Part shown: one piece after another, positions 26,473 through 35,244 of the stretch | How the letters are laid out: each line of letters opens with the position of its first letter | How positions within the stretch are numbered: the stretch's first letter is position 1 | NCBI RefSeq assembly: GCF_019956555.1 | Contig: NZ_JAHBDQ010000070.1 | Coordinates: 124,001 to 188,000, forward strand | DNA: 64,000 nt | Source of the DNA: Pseudomonas sp. A-RE-19 | Lineage (GTDB): Bacteria; Pseudomonadota; Gammaproteobacteria; Pseudomonadales; Pseudomonadaceae | Direction of reading: 5' to 3' | Notes under the pieces: generated by a model | Seen by the model: the letters and a program-made list of their open reading frames with translations, nothing else | What the model was told of the DNA's origin: nothing | Database searches by the model: none | Program-made: the position numbers and the translations under genes

Positions 26473-26778
26473 TCACCCCCATGCTTTTCCGAGCTCCACC
26501 AGACCGGCGTCTTGCAGGTTCTGCGGGCTCATGACCACACGCAGCTTGCAGTTGGCCTGGAAGTTGAGAAAGAAGGGTTCCGCATATCCGGGAATTTCGG
26601 AAGGGTCCTCTATATCGATCAGAAAAATCCCACCTCGCATGCCATCCTGCTCAGTGAAATAAGCCGCCTCCGGCTTAATGGTTTCCAGCACGCGGTTCAT
26701 GATTTCGCCGACTTTCCCCGACCGGACAAGCGCGTTGAAAGGCTCATGGGGAAATTCGACCATCAGTAGCATTTTCAT
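26473..26778 (-). CDS. Small conserved protein, possible ferredoxin-like (DUF3303/muconolactone-isomerase-like) fold
   Basis: This 101-residue cytoplasmic protein begins MKMLLMVEFPHEPFNALVRS and continues with alternating strand and helix pattern (FTEQDGMRGGIFLIDIEDPS). The overall pattern is that of a dimeric alpha+beta barrel. I cannot name the function. ATG 26778 is chosen, as the longer in-frame extension upstream (to 26961) has no coding signal. Confidence 0.62.
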   Translation of the reverse strand: MKMLLMVEFPHEPFNALVRSGKVGEIMNRVLETIKPEAAYFTEQDGMRGGIFLIDIEDPSEIPGYAEPFFLNFQANCKLRVVMSPQNLQDAGLVELGKAWG

Positions 26779-27130
26779 TATTCGATACTCTGTTGAGGTG
26801 GCGTGCTCCTTACCCGAATCCTTACTCCTGACGATGATGCCGCAAGCCGTGCGTTCAGCCGTGCCAGCGGTGTGTGTGGTTAAGAATAGCGAAGGGTGAG
26901 AAGTTGCCGGGGCAGGGTTACGGACGGTCGTTCTTGGTTCAGCGGCGAGACTTGGCAGCATCAGGGCGAGAATGCCGGAACGTCACGGTTGCCCAGTGTC
27001 TGTTCTTTTGAAACGGCTAGAGGGTGTCATCATGGTGTCATCGAGCTAATGGCAAGCTCCTCGCAAACCGTCTTGAGCGCTCAGACGGAACTCCGCCTGC
27101 GGGCCGATGAATTTGCCAGGAATTCCCCCC
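26779..27130. other. Divergent intergenic region, no gene seen
   Basis: This 352-bp stretch between the small minus-strand gene and the plus-strand Ppx-like gene should hold both promoters. I saw no REP, clear hairpin or short gene in it. Confidence 0.5.
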
Positions 27131-28066
27131 ATGAAAGGAGACGCCTCCCTGTTTGCGGCCATTGACCTGGGGTCTAACGCGTTTCGCATGATGATCGGCC
27201 AGTCAGTCAGGCGTAATCAGGGGTTCTTGATCCAGGAAGTGAAAACCTTGCGCGAGCCTGTCCGTTTGGCGGAGGGCTTTCAGAGCGGGGCGCTGGATGA
27301 GTTGGCGCTGGATCGTGGATGGCAGGCGCTCGCGCGATTTGGCAAAAAACTGCGTGGCTTTGAGGCGGGGCGCGTGCGGGCAGTGGCAACCAGTGCCGTG
27401 CGCGAAGCCGATAATGCCCAACTGTTTCTGGCCAGCGCGGAGCGGCATCTGGGCTTTCGTATCGATGTCATCTCTGGGCATGAAGAAGCCCAACTGGTAT
27501 ATGCCGGTATTGCCCATACGATACCCAGTACAGAAAGTATGCGCCTGGTCGTGGATATCGGCGGCGGCTCTACTGAGTTGATTTTGGGGCAGGGCGCTCA
27601 GCCCCTCTTGACCGAGAGCATTGCCATTGGCAGCGGCACTTTCGGCGCGCGTTACTTTCAGGGGGGCCGTATAACGGCTCAAGCGCTCCTGGAGGCTGAG
27701 CGCGTCGCCACTCTACAGTTTGAAAAAGTGACCCGTCGTTATCGCGCGCTGGGTTGGCAGCAGACTATTGGCTCTTCAGGCACTGCACGGATGCTGGCCA
27801 AAGTGCTCAAGGCCAACGGGTTGAACGACCATGGTCAAAGCGGTATCACCTACGGCGGTCTGTTGCGCTTATCGTTGCGTCTGCTGGAAGTGGGGCATGT
27901 TAAACAACTCAAACTGGCGGGCTTGCAACCCCATCGCCTGAGTATCTTGCCCGGTGGTCTGGTGCTGATGCTGGCGGCGTTCAAGGTATTCGGCATCTCG
28001 CACATGAGTCCTTCCGAGCCGGGCTTAAGGTTGGGCGTTCTTCATGGCTTGATGTCCAAACACTGA
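27131..28066 (+). CDS. Ppx/GppA-family phosphatase
   Basis: This 311-residue protein has the sugar-kinase/actin-like fold of exopolyphosphatases: AAIDLGSNAFRMMIG (phosphate loop), AVATSAVREADNA, and VVDIGGGSTELILG. Ppx and GppA split polyphosphate or pppGpp. This copy lacks the C-terminal HD domain (about 500 residues in classic Ppx), so it is the short type, whose substrate is unresolved. I prefer ATG 27131 over 27107 because the family N-terminus begins there and AGGA lies about 9 bases upstream. Confidence 0.88.
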   Translation: MKGDASLFAAIDLGSNAFRMMIGQSVRRNQGFLIQEVKTLREPVRLAEGFQSGALDELALDRGWQALARFGKKLRGFEAGRVRAVATSAVREADNAQLFLASAERHLGFRIDVISGHEEAQLVYAGIAHTIPSTESMRLVVDIGGGSTELILGQGAQPLLTESIAIGSGTFGARYFQGGRITAQALLEAERVATLQFEKVTRRYRALGWQQTIGSSGTARMLAKVLKANGLNDHGQSGITYGGLLRLSLRLLEVGHVKQLKLAGLQPHRLSILPGGLVLMLAAFKVFGISHMSPSEPGLRLGVLHGLMSKH

Positions 28067-28187
28067 ATGACGCCGCTGCTGTTATTGGCAGAATGCTGCT
28101 GTAAGCGTCACTGTGAAGACCCTGCAGTGATGTTCGAGTGCTAGCGCTGATCTATTTGATGATCCAGTCGGACACTAAAAGCGCATG

Positions 28188-28218
28188 AAAAAAACCGGCT
28201 GATGAGGCCGGGTTTTTT
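28188..28218 (+). terminator. Rho-independent terminator
   Basis: A-run, CCGGC / GCCGG stem with a 7-base loop, then GGTTTTTT. It is about 120 bp past the Ppx-like stop; its A-run makes it usable for the convergent repeat-protein gene as well. Confidence 0.72.
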
Positions 28219-28246
28219 GGTTGGGTGTCGCGGTAAAGCCACTCAT

Positions 28247-28687
28247 TCATGCCGCACGATTCTGAATCAGACGATCCGAACCACCTTCAGCGACGCGATT
28301 CTCGATCAGACGATCCGAACCACCCTCAGCGACGCGATTCTCGATCAAACGATCCGAACCACCTTCAGCGACGCGATTCTCGATCAGACGATCCGAACCA
28401 CCTTCGGCGACGCGATTCTCGATCAGACGATCCGAACCACCTTCAGCGACGCGATTCTCGATCAGACGATCCGAACCACCTTCAGCGACACGATTTTCGA
28501 TCAGACGATCCGAACCACCTTCAGCGACGCGATTCTCGATCAGACGATCGGAACCACCTTCAGCCACACGGCTTTCGATCAGACGATCCGAGCCGCCTTC
28601 AGCGACGACCGGGTGAGTAGAGGAAGCGGCGAAAGCGTTAACTGCAAATACCGAGAAAGCGATGCTGAGGATGGTTTGGCGTTTCAT
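28247..28687 (-). CDS. Secreted protein of nine 13-residue tandem repeats
   Basis: This 146-residue protein has a Sec signal peptide (MKRQTILSIAFSVFAVNAFA), a 7-residue linker, then nine consecutive copies of VAEGGSDRLIENR, and ends AA. Copy 1 has S and copy 9 has Q in place of one residue; the other seven peptide copies are identical. The DNA units (39 bp) differ mostly at synonymous positions. This looks like selection on the peptide, not just recent copying. Related AEGGSDR repeat proteins occur in pseudomonads, but I know no established function. ATG 28687 has a GGAG-rich site upstream. The protein would be exported to the periplasm or outside. Confidence 0.85.
   Translation of the reverse strand: MKRQTILSIAFSVFAVNAFAASSTHPVVAEGGSDRLIESRVAEGGSDRLIENRVAEGGSDRLIENRVAEGGSDRLIENRVAEGGSDRLIENRVAEGGSDRLIENRVAEGGSDRLIENRVAEGGSDRLIENRVAEGGSDRLIQNRAA
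28258..28608. repeat. 39-bp tandem repeat array (9 units) inside the repeat-protein gene
   Basis: Nine in-frame 39-bp units lie head to tail with no spacers. Because 39 is a multiple of three, two other frames on the opposite strand also stay open through the array. Differences between units are mainly third-codon changes. Confidence 0.9.
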
Positions 28688-28857
28688 GATGGTGTGCTCC
28701 GGGGTGTTATTGGTTGGGTATGGAGCGGATGTTACGCCGAGCATTTTTTATGAGAACTTCATTGACGTGATGGTGACTATCAATGCCAACGATGGATGAA
28801 ACCTAGCGAGCAAATACCGCGTCCACGAACACGGGATGCCTGTCGCGTTCCTCAGTT

Positions 28858-29616
28858 TTACAGGAACAGGTCATAGGACAGTTTGCTGATCAGGATCACC
28901 AGCAACACCAGGAACAGAGCCCGGACAAAGGGCACGCCTTTATGAACCGCCAGCCAGGTCCCGGTCAGCGCGCCAAGGATGTTGAATGCCGCCATGGGGA
29001 TTGCGATCAGGTAAAGCACGTTACCCGTCGGAATGAAGAATATCAGCGCCGCTACGTTGGTCGCGATGTTCACCAGCTTGGCCGACGCCGAGGCATGAAG
29101 AAAGTCGAAGGCGAAGCAACGGATAAACAGGAAGATCAGGAAGCTGCCAGTGCCAGGACCGAACAGTCCGTCGTAGAAGCCGATGGCACCGCCGATGACG
29201 ATCGCCAGCAGTTTTTCCTTGGTACCGATACGCATGGGTTTATGCAAGGCGCCGAAGTCCTTTTTCCAGAAGGTGTAGATCGCCATCAGCACAATCAACA
29301 CCAGCACCGCCGGCCGGATCAACGACTGAGGTACGGACGACACCGTGGCCGCTCCGAAGAAGGCCATGACAAAGGCCGCACAGGCGGCGGGAATCACCAG
29401 GCCCCAGTCGATCACCACCTTGCGCACGAAGGACCGGGCCGCAAATGCGGTGCCGCAGGCTGCCGCGACCTTGTTGGTACCCAGCAGCGCCGCCGGTTGT
29501 GCCGTGGGCAGCACGTTGAATAGCGCGGGTATCTGGATCAGTCCGCCGCCGCCCACCGCCGCATCGATCAGGCCGGCGGCGAAGGCGAACACGCAAAGGA
29601 TAACAATATCGACCAT
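28858..29616 (-). CDS. TauE/SafE-family transporter
   Basis: This 252-residue inner-membrane protein has about eight hydrophobic helices and the TauE/SafE marks GLIDAAVGGGGLIQIPAL at the start and GFYDGLFGPGTGSFLIF in the second half. The family moves sulfite, sulfonates or similar anions, usually outward. ATG 29616 is the family start; an upstream in-frame extension is not needed. It lies on the same strand as, and 170 bp upstream of, the repeat-protein gene. A divergent LysR gene starts about 210 bp away. Confidence 0.9.
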   Translation of the reverse strand: MVDIVILCVFAFAAGLIDAAVGGGGLIQIPALFNVLPTAQPAALLGTNKVAAACGTAFAARSFVRKVVIDWGLVIPAACAAFVMAFFGAATVSSVPQSLIRPAVLVLIVLMAIYTFWKKDFGALHKPMRIGTKEKLLAIVIGGAIGFYDGLFGPGTGSFLIFLFIRCFAFDFLHASASAKLVNIATNVAALIFFIPTGNVLYLIAIPMAAFNILGALTGTWLAVHKGVPFVRALFLVLLVILISKLSYDLFL

Positions 29617-29829
29617 GAAATCAGGCTCTGACGATGAAGGGTGGGTGAGGGGGCAAGCGGCCCCCCGTGGTAGAACCGTCCCGGGCATGCAGGGTTTGCT
29701 GGTGCTTGAAGGTCAGCAGGTCCCCGGTTGCAGCAGTTGTGGGTTCAACGGAAGGTTAACGGAAGGGCCTTTTTTGTGTTGCAATGCCACGTTGTGAAAA
29801 GTGCAATGAGGTGGTCAGTGGCATTGAAT

Positions 29830-30747
29830 ATGTTGGGCGAACTTGAAGCCTTCGCGACGGTGGCTCGCAAGCGCAGTTTCGTTGCGGCGGCACGTACGCT
29901 GGGGCGCTCACCTAGCGCGCTGACCCGTGCCGTTCAAGCCCTGGAGGAAAGTGTCGGGGTCAAGTTGTTCAATCGCTCGTCCAATGCCGTGAGCTTGACC
30001 GAGGCGGGTGAGCGCTTGATGCCTCACGCTAACAAAATGCTGGATCTGCAACGTGAGGCGGATGAAGACCTGGCCGGGCTTAGTGGTTTGGCCTACGGCT
30101 GGATCCGCTTTTCCGCCCCCGAGGTTCTCGGACACGGGGTATTGCCCCGGTTGATCGCGCAGTACAGCGAGCGTTATCCAGACGTGAACGTCGATGTGAT
30201 TTTCACCGATGAGGCCATCGACCCGGCCAAGAGCAAACTGGACTTCTCGATTCGCGGCGCGTTTCCACAATCCAGTGACCTGATCGGTTATCCGCTCTGG
30301 AGTTATTCACGTTACCTGTATGCCAGCCCCGGGTATCTGGAGCGGCGAGGGATGCCCGACTCCATCGAGGCACTGGAGGCGCACTCGCTGATCCTGCATA
30401 CGGCGCCGCGAATTCTCAAGGAGTGGAATTTTCGCAGCGAGGAGCAGGCCATCAGCTTTCGGGTTCATCCCAAGTTTCGTTTCAGTTCTGGTTTGGCGGT
30501 GTTCCAGTCGGCCCTGGCGGGCATCGGAATCGCCCGTCTGGCGGACTGGATGGCCGAGCCCGAAGTGGAAGCGGGGCGCCTGCTGCGGGTCTGTCCCGAG
30601 TACACGCTCACCTCCAGCGGTGGTGAAAGCCCGCAGATGCATGCGGTGTACCCGACGGGGAATCTGCCGCTGCGGGTGAAGTCGTTGTTGGAAGTGATCC
30701 GTGGCTTTGGCGAGAGCCTTGATCGAAAGCATGCGGTGGCGCTTTAG
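29830..30747 (+). CDS. LysR-type regulator
   Basis: This 305-residue regulator has an N-terminal winged HTH (FVAAARTLGRSPSALTRAVQ) and a periplasmic-binding-like effector domain. Divergence from the TauE gene suggests it controls that exporter, an inference from position. The start is uncertain: ATG 29830 or in-frame ATG 29806, with GAGGTGG between them. The C-terminus is intact (SLLEVIRGFGESL). Confidence 0.87.
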   Translation: MLGELEAFATVARKRSFVAAARTLGRSPSALTRAVQALEESVGVKLFNRSSNAVSLTEAGERLMPHANKMLDLQREADEDLAGLSGLAYGWIRFSAPEVLGHGVLPRLIAQYSERYPDVNVDVIFTDEAIDPAKSKLDFSIRGAFPQSSDLIGYPLWSYSRYLYASPGYLERRGMPDSIEALEAHSLILHTAPRILKEWNFRSEEQAISFRVHPKFRFSSGLAVFQSALAGIGIARLADWMAEPEVEAGRLLRVCPEYTLTSSGGESPQMHAVYPTGNLPLRVKSLLEVIRGFGESLDRKHAVAL

Positions 30748-30878
30748 GTGGCTGGACGCAGACCCTCAATCAGTGTGAGGCGATTTATCGGGGTGTAGCC
30801 GCCTTAGGCGGAGTCACCAATGGGCGTTTTTGGCAGTTACGCAATCGCCTCACGGCACAAGGCTTGGCTTTCCGCGCA

Positions 30879-31547
30879 TCACTCACCGGTTGAATCAATC
30901 AGTCCCTTTTCCGTCATGCGATCCGTGGGCGGCACGGTAGTGGCCGCATTGTCCCACGTCAGCAGTATCTGGGTGATGGCCGCATCAATGACCTCATGCG
31001 GCGTGTTATCCCGAGCGAGGATGGAAATGCCTTGCAGGAAACTGTCGAACACCGTAGCCATCGCGGGCGCGTGAATAGTGCCCGGCAACTGACCGGCACT
31101 GACACCTCGCTCAACACACGCCAAAATCCCCGCGCGAGTGTGGGCGCGAGATTGGGTCAGGGCCTCGACCACCCGCGCATTCTCCGAGCTGGGTGCGCTC
31201 ATCACGCCGAGGGACACCATGCAGCCCTTGGGATGGCCGTCTTCACACTGCATGCGCGCCGACTGGCGCAGCGCGGTCTCGATGGCTTGGCGTGGCGGCA
31301 GGCTCTCGTCCCACAGGCATTCGGTGACTTGGGCGAACGTCGCCAGGTAACGCTGCACACACTCATCAAACAACGCTTCCTTGGAACCGAACGCCGCGTA
31401 GAAACTCGGCGCGGAAATTCCGCCACCCAGTCTGGCTTTCAACTGAGCGAGGGAGGTTGCGTCGTAGCCGTGTTGCCAGAACAGGTGCAAGGCCTGTTCC
31501 ACCGCGTGGTCGCGGTCGAAAGTGCGAGGGCGGCCCATTTGCGCCAT
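30879..31547 (-). CDS. TetR-family repressor, probably of the adjacent MFS gene
   Basis: This 222-residue protein has a TetR HTH in its first 55 residues (FDRDHAVEQALHLFWQHGYD, ISAPSFYAAFGSKEALFDEC). The C-terminal ligand domain has GCMVSLGVMSAPSSENARVV, typical of the TetR_C subgroup near efflux genes. ATG 31547 is preceded by GGAG. The gene is divergent from the MFS gene at 31674, and two near-identical inverted sites lie between them. Confidence 0.88.
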   Translation of the reverse strand: MAQMGRPRTFDRDHAVEQALHLFWQHGYDATSLAQLKARLGGGISAPSFYAAFGSKEALFDECVQRYLATFAQVTECLWDESLPPRQAIETALRQSARMQCEDGHPKGCMVSLGVMSAPSSENARVVEALTQSRAHTRAGILACVERGVSAGQLPGTIHAPAMATVFDSFLQGISILARDNTPHEVIDAAITQILLTWDNAATTVPPTDRMTEKGLIDSTGE

Positions 31548-31569
31548 TTCAAACTCCTCTGGATGGATA

Positions 31570-31643
31570 TAGATACTAGTCGATACATAAGTCGTTGACA
31601 ACGAGCGCTGGCAACCCTCAACATTTATATCGATCGGTATCTA
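31570..31643. promoter_or_regulatory. Paired operator sites between tetR and the MFS gene
   Basis: Two copies of TAGATACnnnTCGATAnA lie in inverted orientation at 31570-31587 and 31626-31643. Each is itself an imperfect dyad. They flank the likely promoters of the divergent TetR and MFS genes and are the best candidates for the repressor's binding sites. Confidence 0.6.
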
Positions 31644-31673
31644 AGTCTGAAATCCTCACTCAAGGAGTCTCCC

Positions 31674-32891
31674 GTGACACCCTCAATCACCTTATTGGCA
31701 GCGCCGGACCGACTGCCCATCGGCGCCTTGCTCGCCTTGGCCATGACCGGATTTATCTGCATCGTCACCGAAACCCTGCCCGCCGGCCTGTTGCCGCTGA
31801 TCAGCGCAGGGCTGACGATTTCCCCCTCCATGGCTGGCCAGATGGTCACCGCCTACGCCTTGGGTTCGGTGCTGGCGGTCATCCCCATGACCATCGCCAC
31901 CCGCGGCTGGCGCCGCCGTAACGTGCTGCTGCTGACCATCGTCGGTTTCTTGCTGTTCAACTCCATCACCGCGCTGTCATCCCACTACGGCGTGATCCTG
32001 ATGGCGCGCTTCTTCGCCGGCGTCGCTGCGGGGCTGGCCTGGAGCCTGCTGGCTGGCTACGCCCGACGCATGGTCGCGCCCCATCAACAGGGCAAGGCGC
32101 TGGCGCTGGCCATGGTCGGCACACCGATTGCCCTGTCTCTGGGCGTGCCTCTCGGCACTTGGCTGGGCGGCCTGGTGGGTTGGCGCACCACCTTCGGCAT
32201 CATGTCGGCCCTGACTCTGGTGCTGATCGCCTGGGTACTGGTGAAAGTCCCTGATTACCCACCTCAAGCCGCGCATCAGCGCATGTCGCTGCGCACAGTA
32301 TTGACCACGCCGGGCGTGCGCCCTGTGCTGGCGGTGGTGATCAGTTGGATGCTGGCACACAACGTTCTCTACACCTACATCGCACCGTTCGTGACGTCGG
32401 CGGGGTTGGGAGATAGGGTGGATTTGGTGTTGTTGGTGTTTGGCATTGCGGCGTTGGTAGGGATTTGGGTGACTGCCAAGTTGGTTGAGCCGTTGTTGCG
32501 CAAGACTGTGTTGGTGAGCTTGGCGGCGTTTGCGGCGGTTTCCGTGGTGTTTGGCTTTTTGAGTAGCGTGCCTGAGGTGATCTACATCGGCGTGGCGATT
32601 TGGGGGTTGAGCTTCGGCGGGGCTGCGACGTTACTGCAAACGGCGCTGGCGGATGCGGCGGGGGATGGGGCGGATGTGGCTTTGTCGTTGAATGTGGTGG
32701 CATGGAATAGTGCAATTGCGGTGAGTGGGGTGGTGGGTGGGTTGCTGCTGGATTGGTGGGGCGTTGCGTCTTTTCCTTGGGCAATGGTGGTGTTGGTGGG
32801 TGTGGGGTTTGCGATTGTCTGGGGCGCTCGGGCCCACGGCTTCAAACCGGGCCCGCGTGCGGCTGGAGGGCCTGCGGTGGCGGGGCACTGA
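31674..32891 (+). CDS. MFS transporter (DHA1/AraJ-like efflux)
   Basis: This 405-residue inner-membrane transporter has 12 hydrophobic segments and the DHA1 marks GLLPLISAGLTISPSMAGQM and FFAGVAAGLAWSLLAGYARR. It starts with GTG 31674, after AAGGAG. Such proteins pump out sugars, amino-acid-like compounds or drugs with proton exchange. The second half of the gene (from about 32400) uses TTG and GTG heavily and few C-ending codons, unlike the first half. Divergent TetR control is likely. Confidence 0.88.
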   Translation: MTPSITLLAAPDRLPIGALLALAMTGFICIVTETLPAGLLPLISAGLTISPSMAGQMVTAYALGSVLAVIPMTIATRGWRRRNVLLLTIVGFLLFNSITALSSHYGVILMARFFAGVAAGLAWSLLAGYARRMVAPHQQGKALALAMVGTPIALSLGVPLGTWLGGLVGWRTTFGIMSALTLVLIAWVLVKVPDYPPQAAHQRMSLRTVLTTPGVRPVLAVVISWMLAHNVLYTYIAPFVTSAGLGDRVDLVLLVFGIAALVGIWVTAKLVEPLLRKTVLVSLAAFAAVSVVFGFLSSVPEVIYIGVAIWGLSFGGAATLLQTALADAAGDGADVALSLNVVAWNSAIAVSGVVGGLLLDWWGVASFPWAMVVLVGVGFAIVWGARAHGFKPGPRAAGGPAVAGH

Positions 32892-33245
32892 ACTAAAAAA
32901 GCTATCTTTGGGGGCTCGGTCTTTAAAGCGATAGCGGTTTTCTGATCGAATTCTGAGATCTATAAAAGGCCGCTCTCGACTGTGGGTTCAACCGGTCTCA
33001 TCGGCGAGCATTGGCAAGTCGAATGTAAACGCTGCTCAGCACTAATGTGACTTGTAATGGTCAATAAATCCCGCACGACCATCCGCAGTCGTACTACTCG
33101 GAGCCGACCGGATCCGCATCGGTATTTTGATCAAGGACAGTGAAAGCATGCTCGCCGCAATTTAATCAGCAATCGCCTCCACCTGGTTCCGTGAATCGGG
33201 ACTCGCCGTACGTTTATCCCTCAATCCAATACGAAGATTTAAAGC
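32892..33245. other. Intergenic region with one partial GGCCG repeat
   Basis: This 354-bp stretch between the MFS gene and the nuclease gene contains a partial copy of the GGCCG(A/C)T...CGACTGTGG.TTCAACCGG repeat at about 32967-32997. No gene was found. The AT-richer 33050-33245 should hold the nuclease promoter. Confidence 0.5.
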
Positions 33246-34118
33246 ATGCACCTACGCAAAATTGCAGTTGGGCTGTCGGCCCTTGTTTTGCTCTCGACCG
33301 GGGCAGAAGCCCGCAGTCTGCTGGATCTCCTCAAACCGCCCAGCCAGCATCAGGAACAAACGTCCCACTCGGGCTCGATCAGCCAGAACGCGGCCCTGGA
33401 CCTCTACTCAAACAAACAGAAACAGGCATCGTTTGATGGCTGCGCAGATCTGTTCCCGGCAGCGAAACCGATCAACACGGCCACTGTGCCTGCAACCATG
33501 AAACCCCTGGCCCTGTGTTCCGACAACTTTGCGGTGCTGTACTCGCAAACCAGCAAGACGCCATTGGTAGTGGTCGAACGCCTTAATGCCGCCCAGCTGC
33601 AGGATGCCAAAGGGGAGGAGCGCACCAACCAGTTCTACCCGGACCCACGCATCCCCAAGAGCGGACGGGCAGAGTTGAGCGACTACCGTAGCCAACATCC
33701 GGCCGTGGACCGTGGCCATCAATCCCCGGCAGCCGATGCACCGAACCCCAATGCAATGGCCCAATCCTTTGCGCTGTCGAACATGGTGCCGCAAGACCCA
33801 ACCAACAACCGGAAGATCTGGAGCAAGGTCGAGTCCGATGTCAGAAAGTTTGCCAAGCGAGCCGATGGTAATGTTTTTGTCTTTACCGGCCCGCTCTTTG
33901 ACTCAGGCCACACCACCATCGGCGACAACAAGGTCTGGGTGCCGACCCGTCTGTTCAAGCTGGTTTATGACGCATCGTCCAAGCGTGCCTGGGCCTACGT
34001 CCTGCCCAACGCTGAAACCCGTATCGAGCGACCGATGGACTATGACGCTTTCGTGAAGAGTACCGGGCTCAAGTTGCTGGGGAATCTACCGGTCACAGGT
34101 TCCATAGGGCGCTCTTGA
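33246..34118 (+). CDS. Secreted DNA/RNA non-specific endonuclease
   Basis: This 290-residue protein has a Sec signal peptide (ending TGAEA-R, about residue 22) and the beta-beta-alpha-metal nuclease motif AVDRGHQSPAAD around residue 155, with the following SNMVPQDPTNNRKIW supplying the metal Asn. This is the NucA/Serratia-nuclease family, which cuts DNA and RNA without sequence preference. It acts in the periplasm or outside. No inhibitor gene is obvious next to it. An ATG at 33246 follows TTTAAAGC, a weak site. Confidence 0.87.
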   Translation: MHLRKIAVGLSALVLLSTGAEARSLLDLLKPPSQHQEQTSHSGSISQNAALDLYSNKQKQASFDGCADLFPAAKPINTATVPATMKPLALCSDNFAVLYSQTSKTPLVVVERLNAAQLQDAKGEERTNQFYPDPRIPKSGRAELSDYRSQHPAVDRGHQSPAADAPNPNAMAQSFALSNMVPQDPTNNRKIWSKVESDVRKFAKRADGNVFVFTGPLFDSGHTTIGDNKVWVPTRLFKLVYDASSKRAWAYVLPNAETRIERPMDYDAFVKSTGLKLLGNLPVTGSIGRS

Positions 34119-34254
34119 TGGCTTGATGCATTGCACCCCAAAGGCTGGAGGCAACCGATGGGGTGTTTCATTCATGGATAAATGGCGGCGGTTCAAAAGT
34201 TGCTGCGTGACTGCATGCCAGCGCCCAAGAGTTTGTGGGGGAGCATCATTGGTC

Positions 34255-34491
34255 GTGATGCTGTTCGATAACTACAGCCTTCTCATACAAATGGCGCTGG
34301 ATGATCAAGGGCTCGCTCTGGGGTGGGATCATCTGGTCAGGTTTGGTAGAGCAGGGGCGATTGGTGCGCCCGGTAACCGAGGAACTGGCTCTCAGGGAGT
34401 CAGTTCAGTACCTGATGATCAATGAGAAAAGGACGATGACCCTGCATGTCGCCACTTCAGGGACTGGCTGATCATTCAATTCAAAACATAG
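34255..34491 (+). pseudogene. Decayed LysR-type regulator, C-terminal part only
   Basis: The sequence can be read as the end of a LysR effector domain across three frames: FDNYSLLIQMALDDQGLALG then, after a frameshift near 34340, LVEQGRLVRPVTEELALRES and VQYLMINEKRTMTLH, then, after another near 34447, CRHFRDWLI to TAG 34489. That order matches known GcvA-like LysR C-termini. No N-terminal HTH remains. The rest of the gap 34119-34631 shows nothing more. Confidence 0.7.
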
Positions 34492-34631
34492 GGCAGCGAG
34501 CGGCGCGGTTAAGAGGCATCCAGTCAAGAAGGTTGCACGGACATTTCGATGTCTGCTTCTGGCTGATTTTTGCCTCTGACGTGGGATAGCGTGCGACCCA
34601 ATGCGGTCGTTTCGTTGCTTGCTAAGGAATG

Positions 34632-35198
34632 TCATAGCTCAACGAGCTGCAAACATCCCTGTTGACAGGCCGTGAGAATCTCTTGCGCCAATTGGTCATC
34701 GGCCACAGCTCGAGCGAGTGCCAAGCCACCAATCATCCCTACGGCAATTTGCAAAGCATGCTGGCGTGTATCTGTCTCTGTCGTCGATTTCAGTCCGGAT
34801 TCTAGACGTGTAATGAAAGCTGCGAGCACTTGGGTGTAGCTCTCCTGGATGGCTCCGTCCTGCTGAGCAGCATCATTGACCATGAAGGCTAACGGACAGT
34901 GCATACGGCTAGCATCCCGATGGTCCATGCGGAGATAGTCTTTCACTACCTGTTGTAAACCGTCTTTACCAGCCTCTTCCAGTATCGCGCCCCCCGCGTT
35001 CGCGGCATTTCTAATAGCTTCGGTGTAAAGCTCCGTTTTGGATGCGAAGTGACTATAGAAGCCCCCCCGGGTCAATCCCGCACTCTCCATAATTGAGTCG
35101 ATACTGACTTTTTCGAAACCTTCCAATGCGAAGCGTCGCGATGCGCTATCCAGAATCATCTGTCGAGTGGTTGCGCGCTGTGTAGCAGGCCAGGGCAT
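34632..35198 (-). CDS. TetR-family repressor, probably of the divergent GST gene
   Basis: This 188-residue regulator has a TetR HTH in RRFALEGFEKVSIDSIMESA and AGLTRGGFYSHFASKTELYT. The C-terminal part, including CPLAFMVNDAAQQDGAIQES, resembles the NemR/AcrR-like group that senses electrophiles. It is divergent from a glutathione transferase gene, with a 24-bp dyad between them. Base composition is less GC-rich than the core genome. Confidence 0.87.
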   Translation of the reverse strand: MPWPATQRATTRQMILDSASRRFALEGFEKVSIDSIMESAGLTRGGFYSHFASKTELYTEAIRNAANAGGAILEEAGKDGLQQVVKDYLRMDHRDASRMHCPLAFMVNDAAQQDGAIQESYTQVLAAFITRLESGLKSTTETDTRQHALQIAVGMIGGLALARAVADDQLAQEILTACQQGCLQLVEL

Positions 35199-35244
35199 AC
35201 GTCTTCTCCTCAGTAAAGCGTGAGATGGAGTATGACAAAGCGGG

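Noticed and set aside
28258..28608. CRISPR-like array of 39-bp repeats
   Set aside because: The units are directly contiguous without spacers and are in frame with an exported protein; no cas genes are nearby.
28202..28753. Plus-strand open frame of 183 codons through the tandem repeats
   Set aside because: It stays open only because the repeat length is a multiple of three; it lacks a ribosome site and signal peptide, while the minus strand has both.
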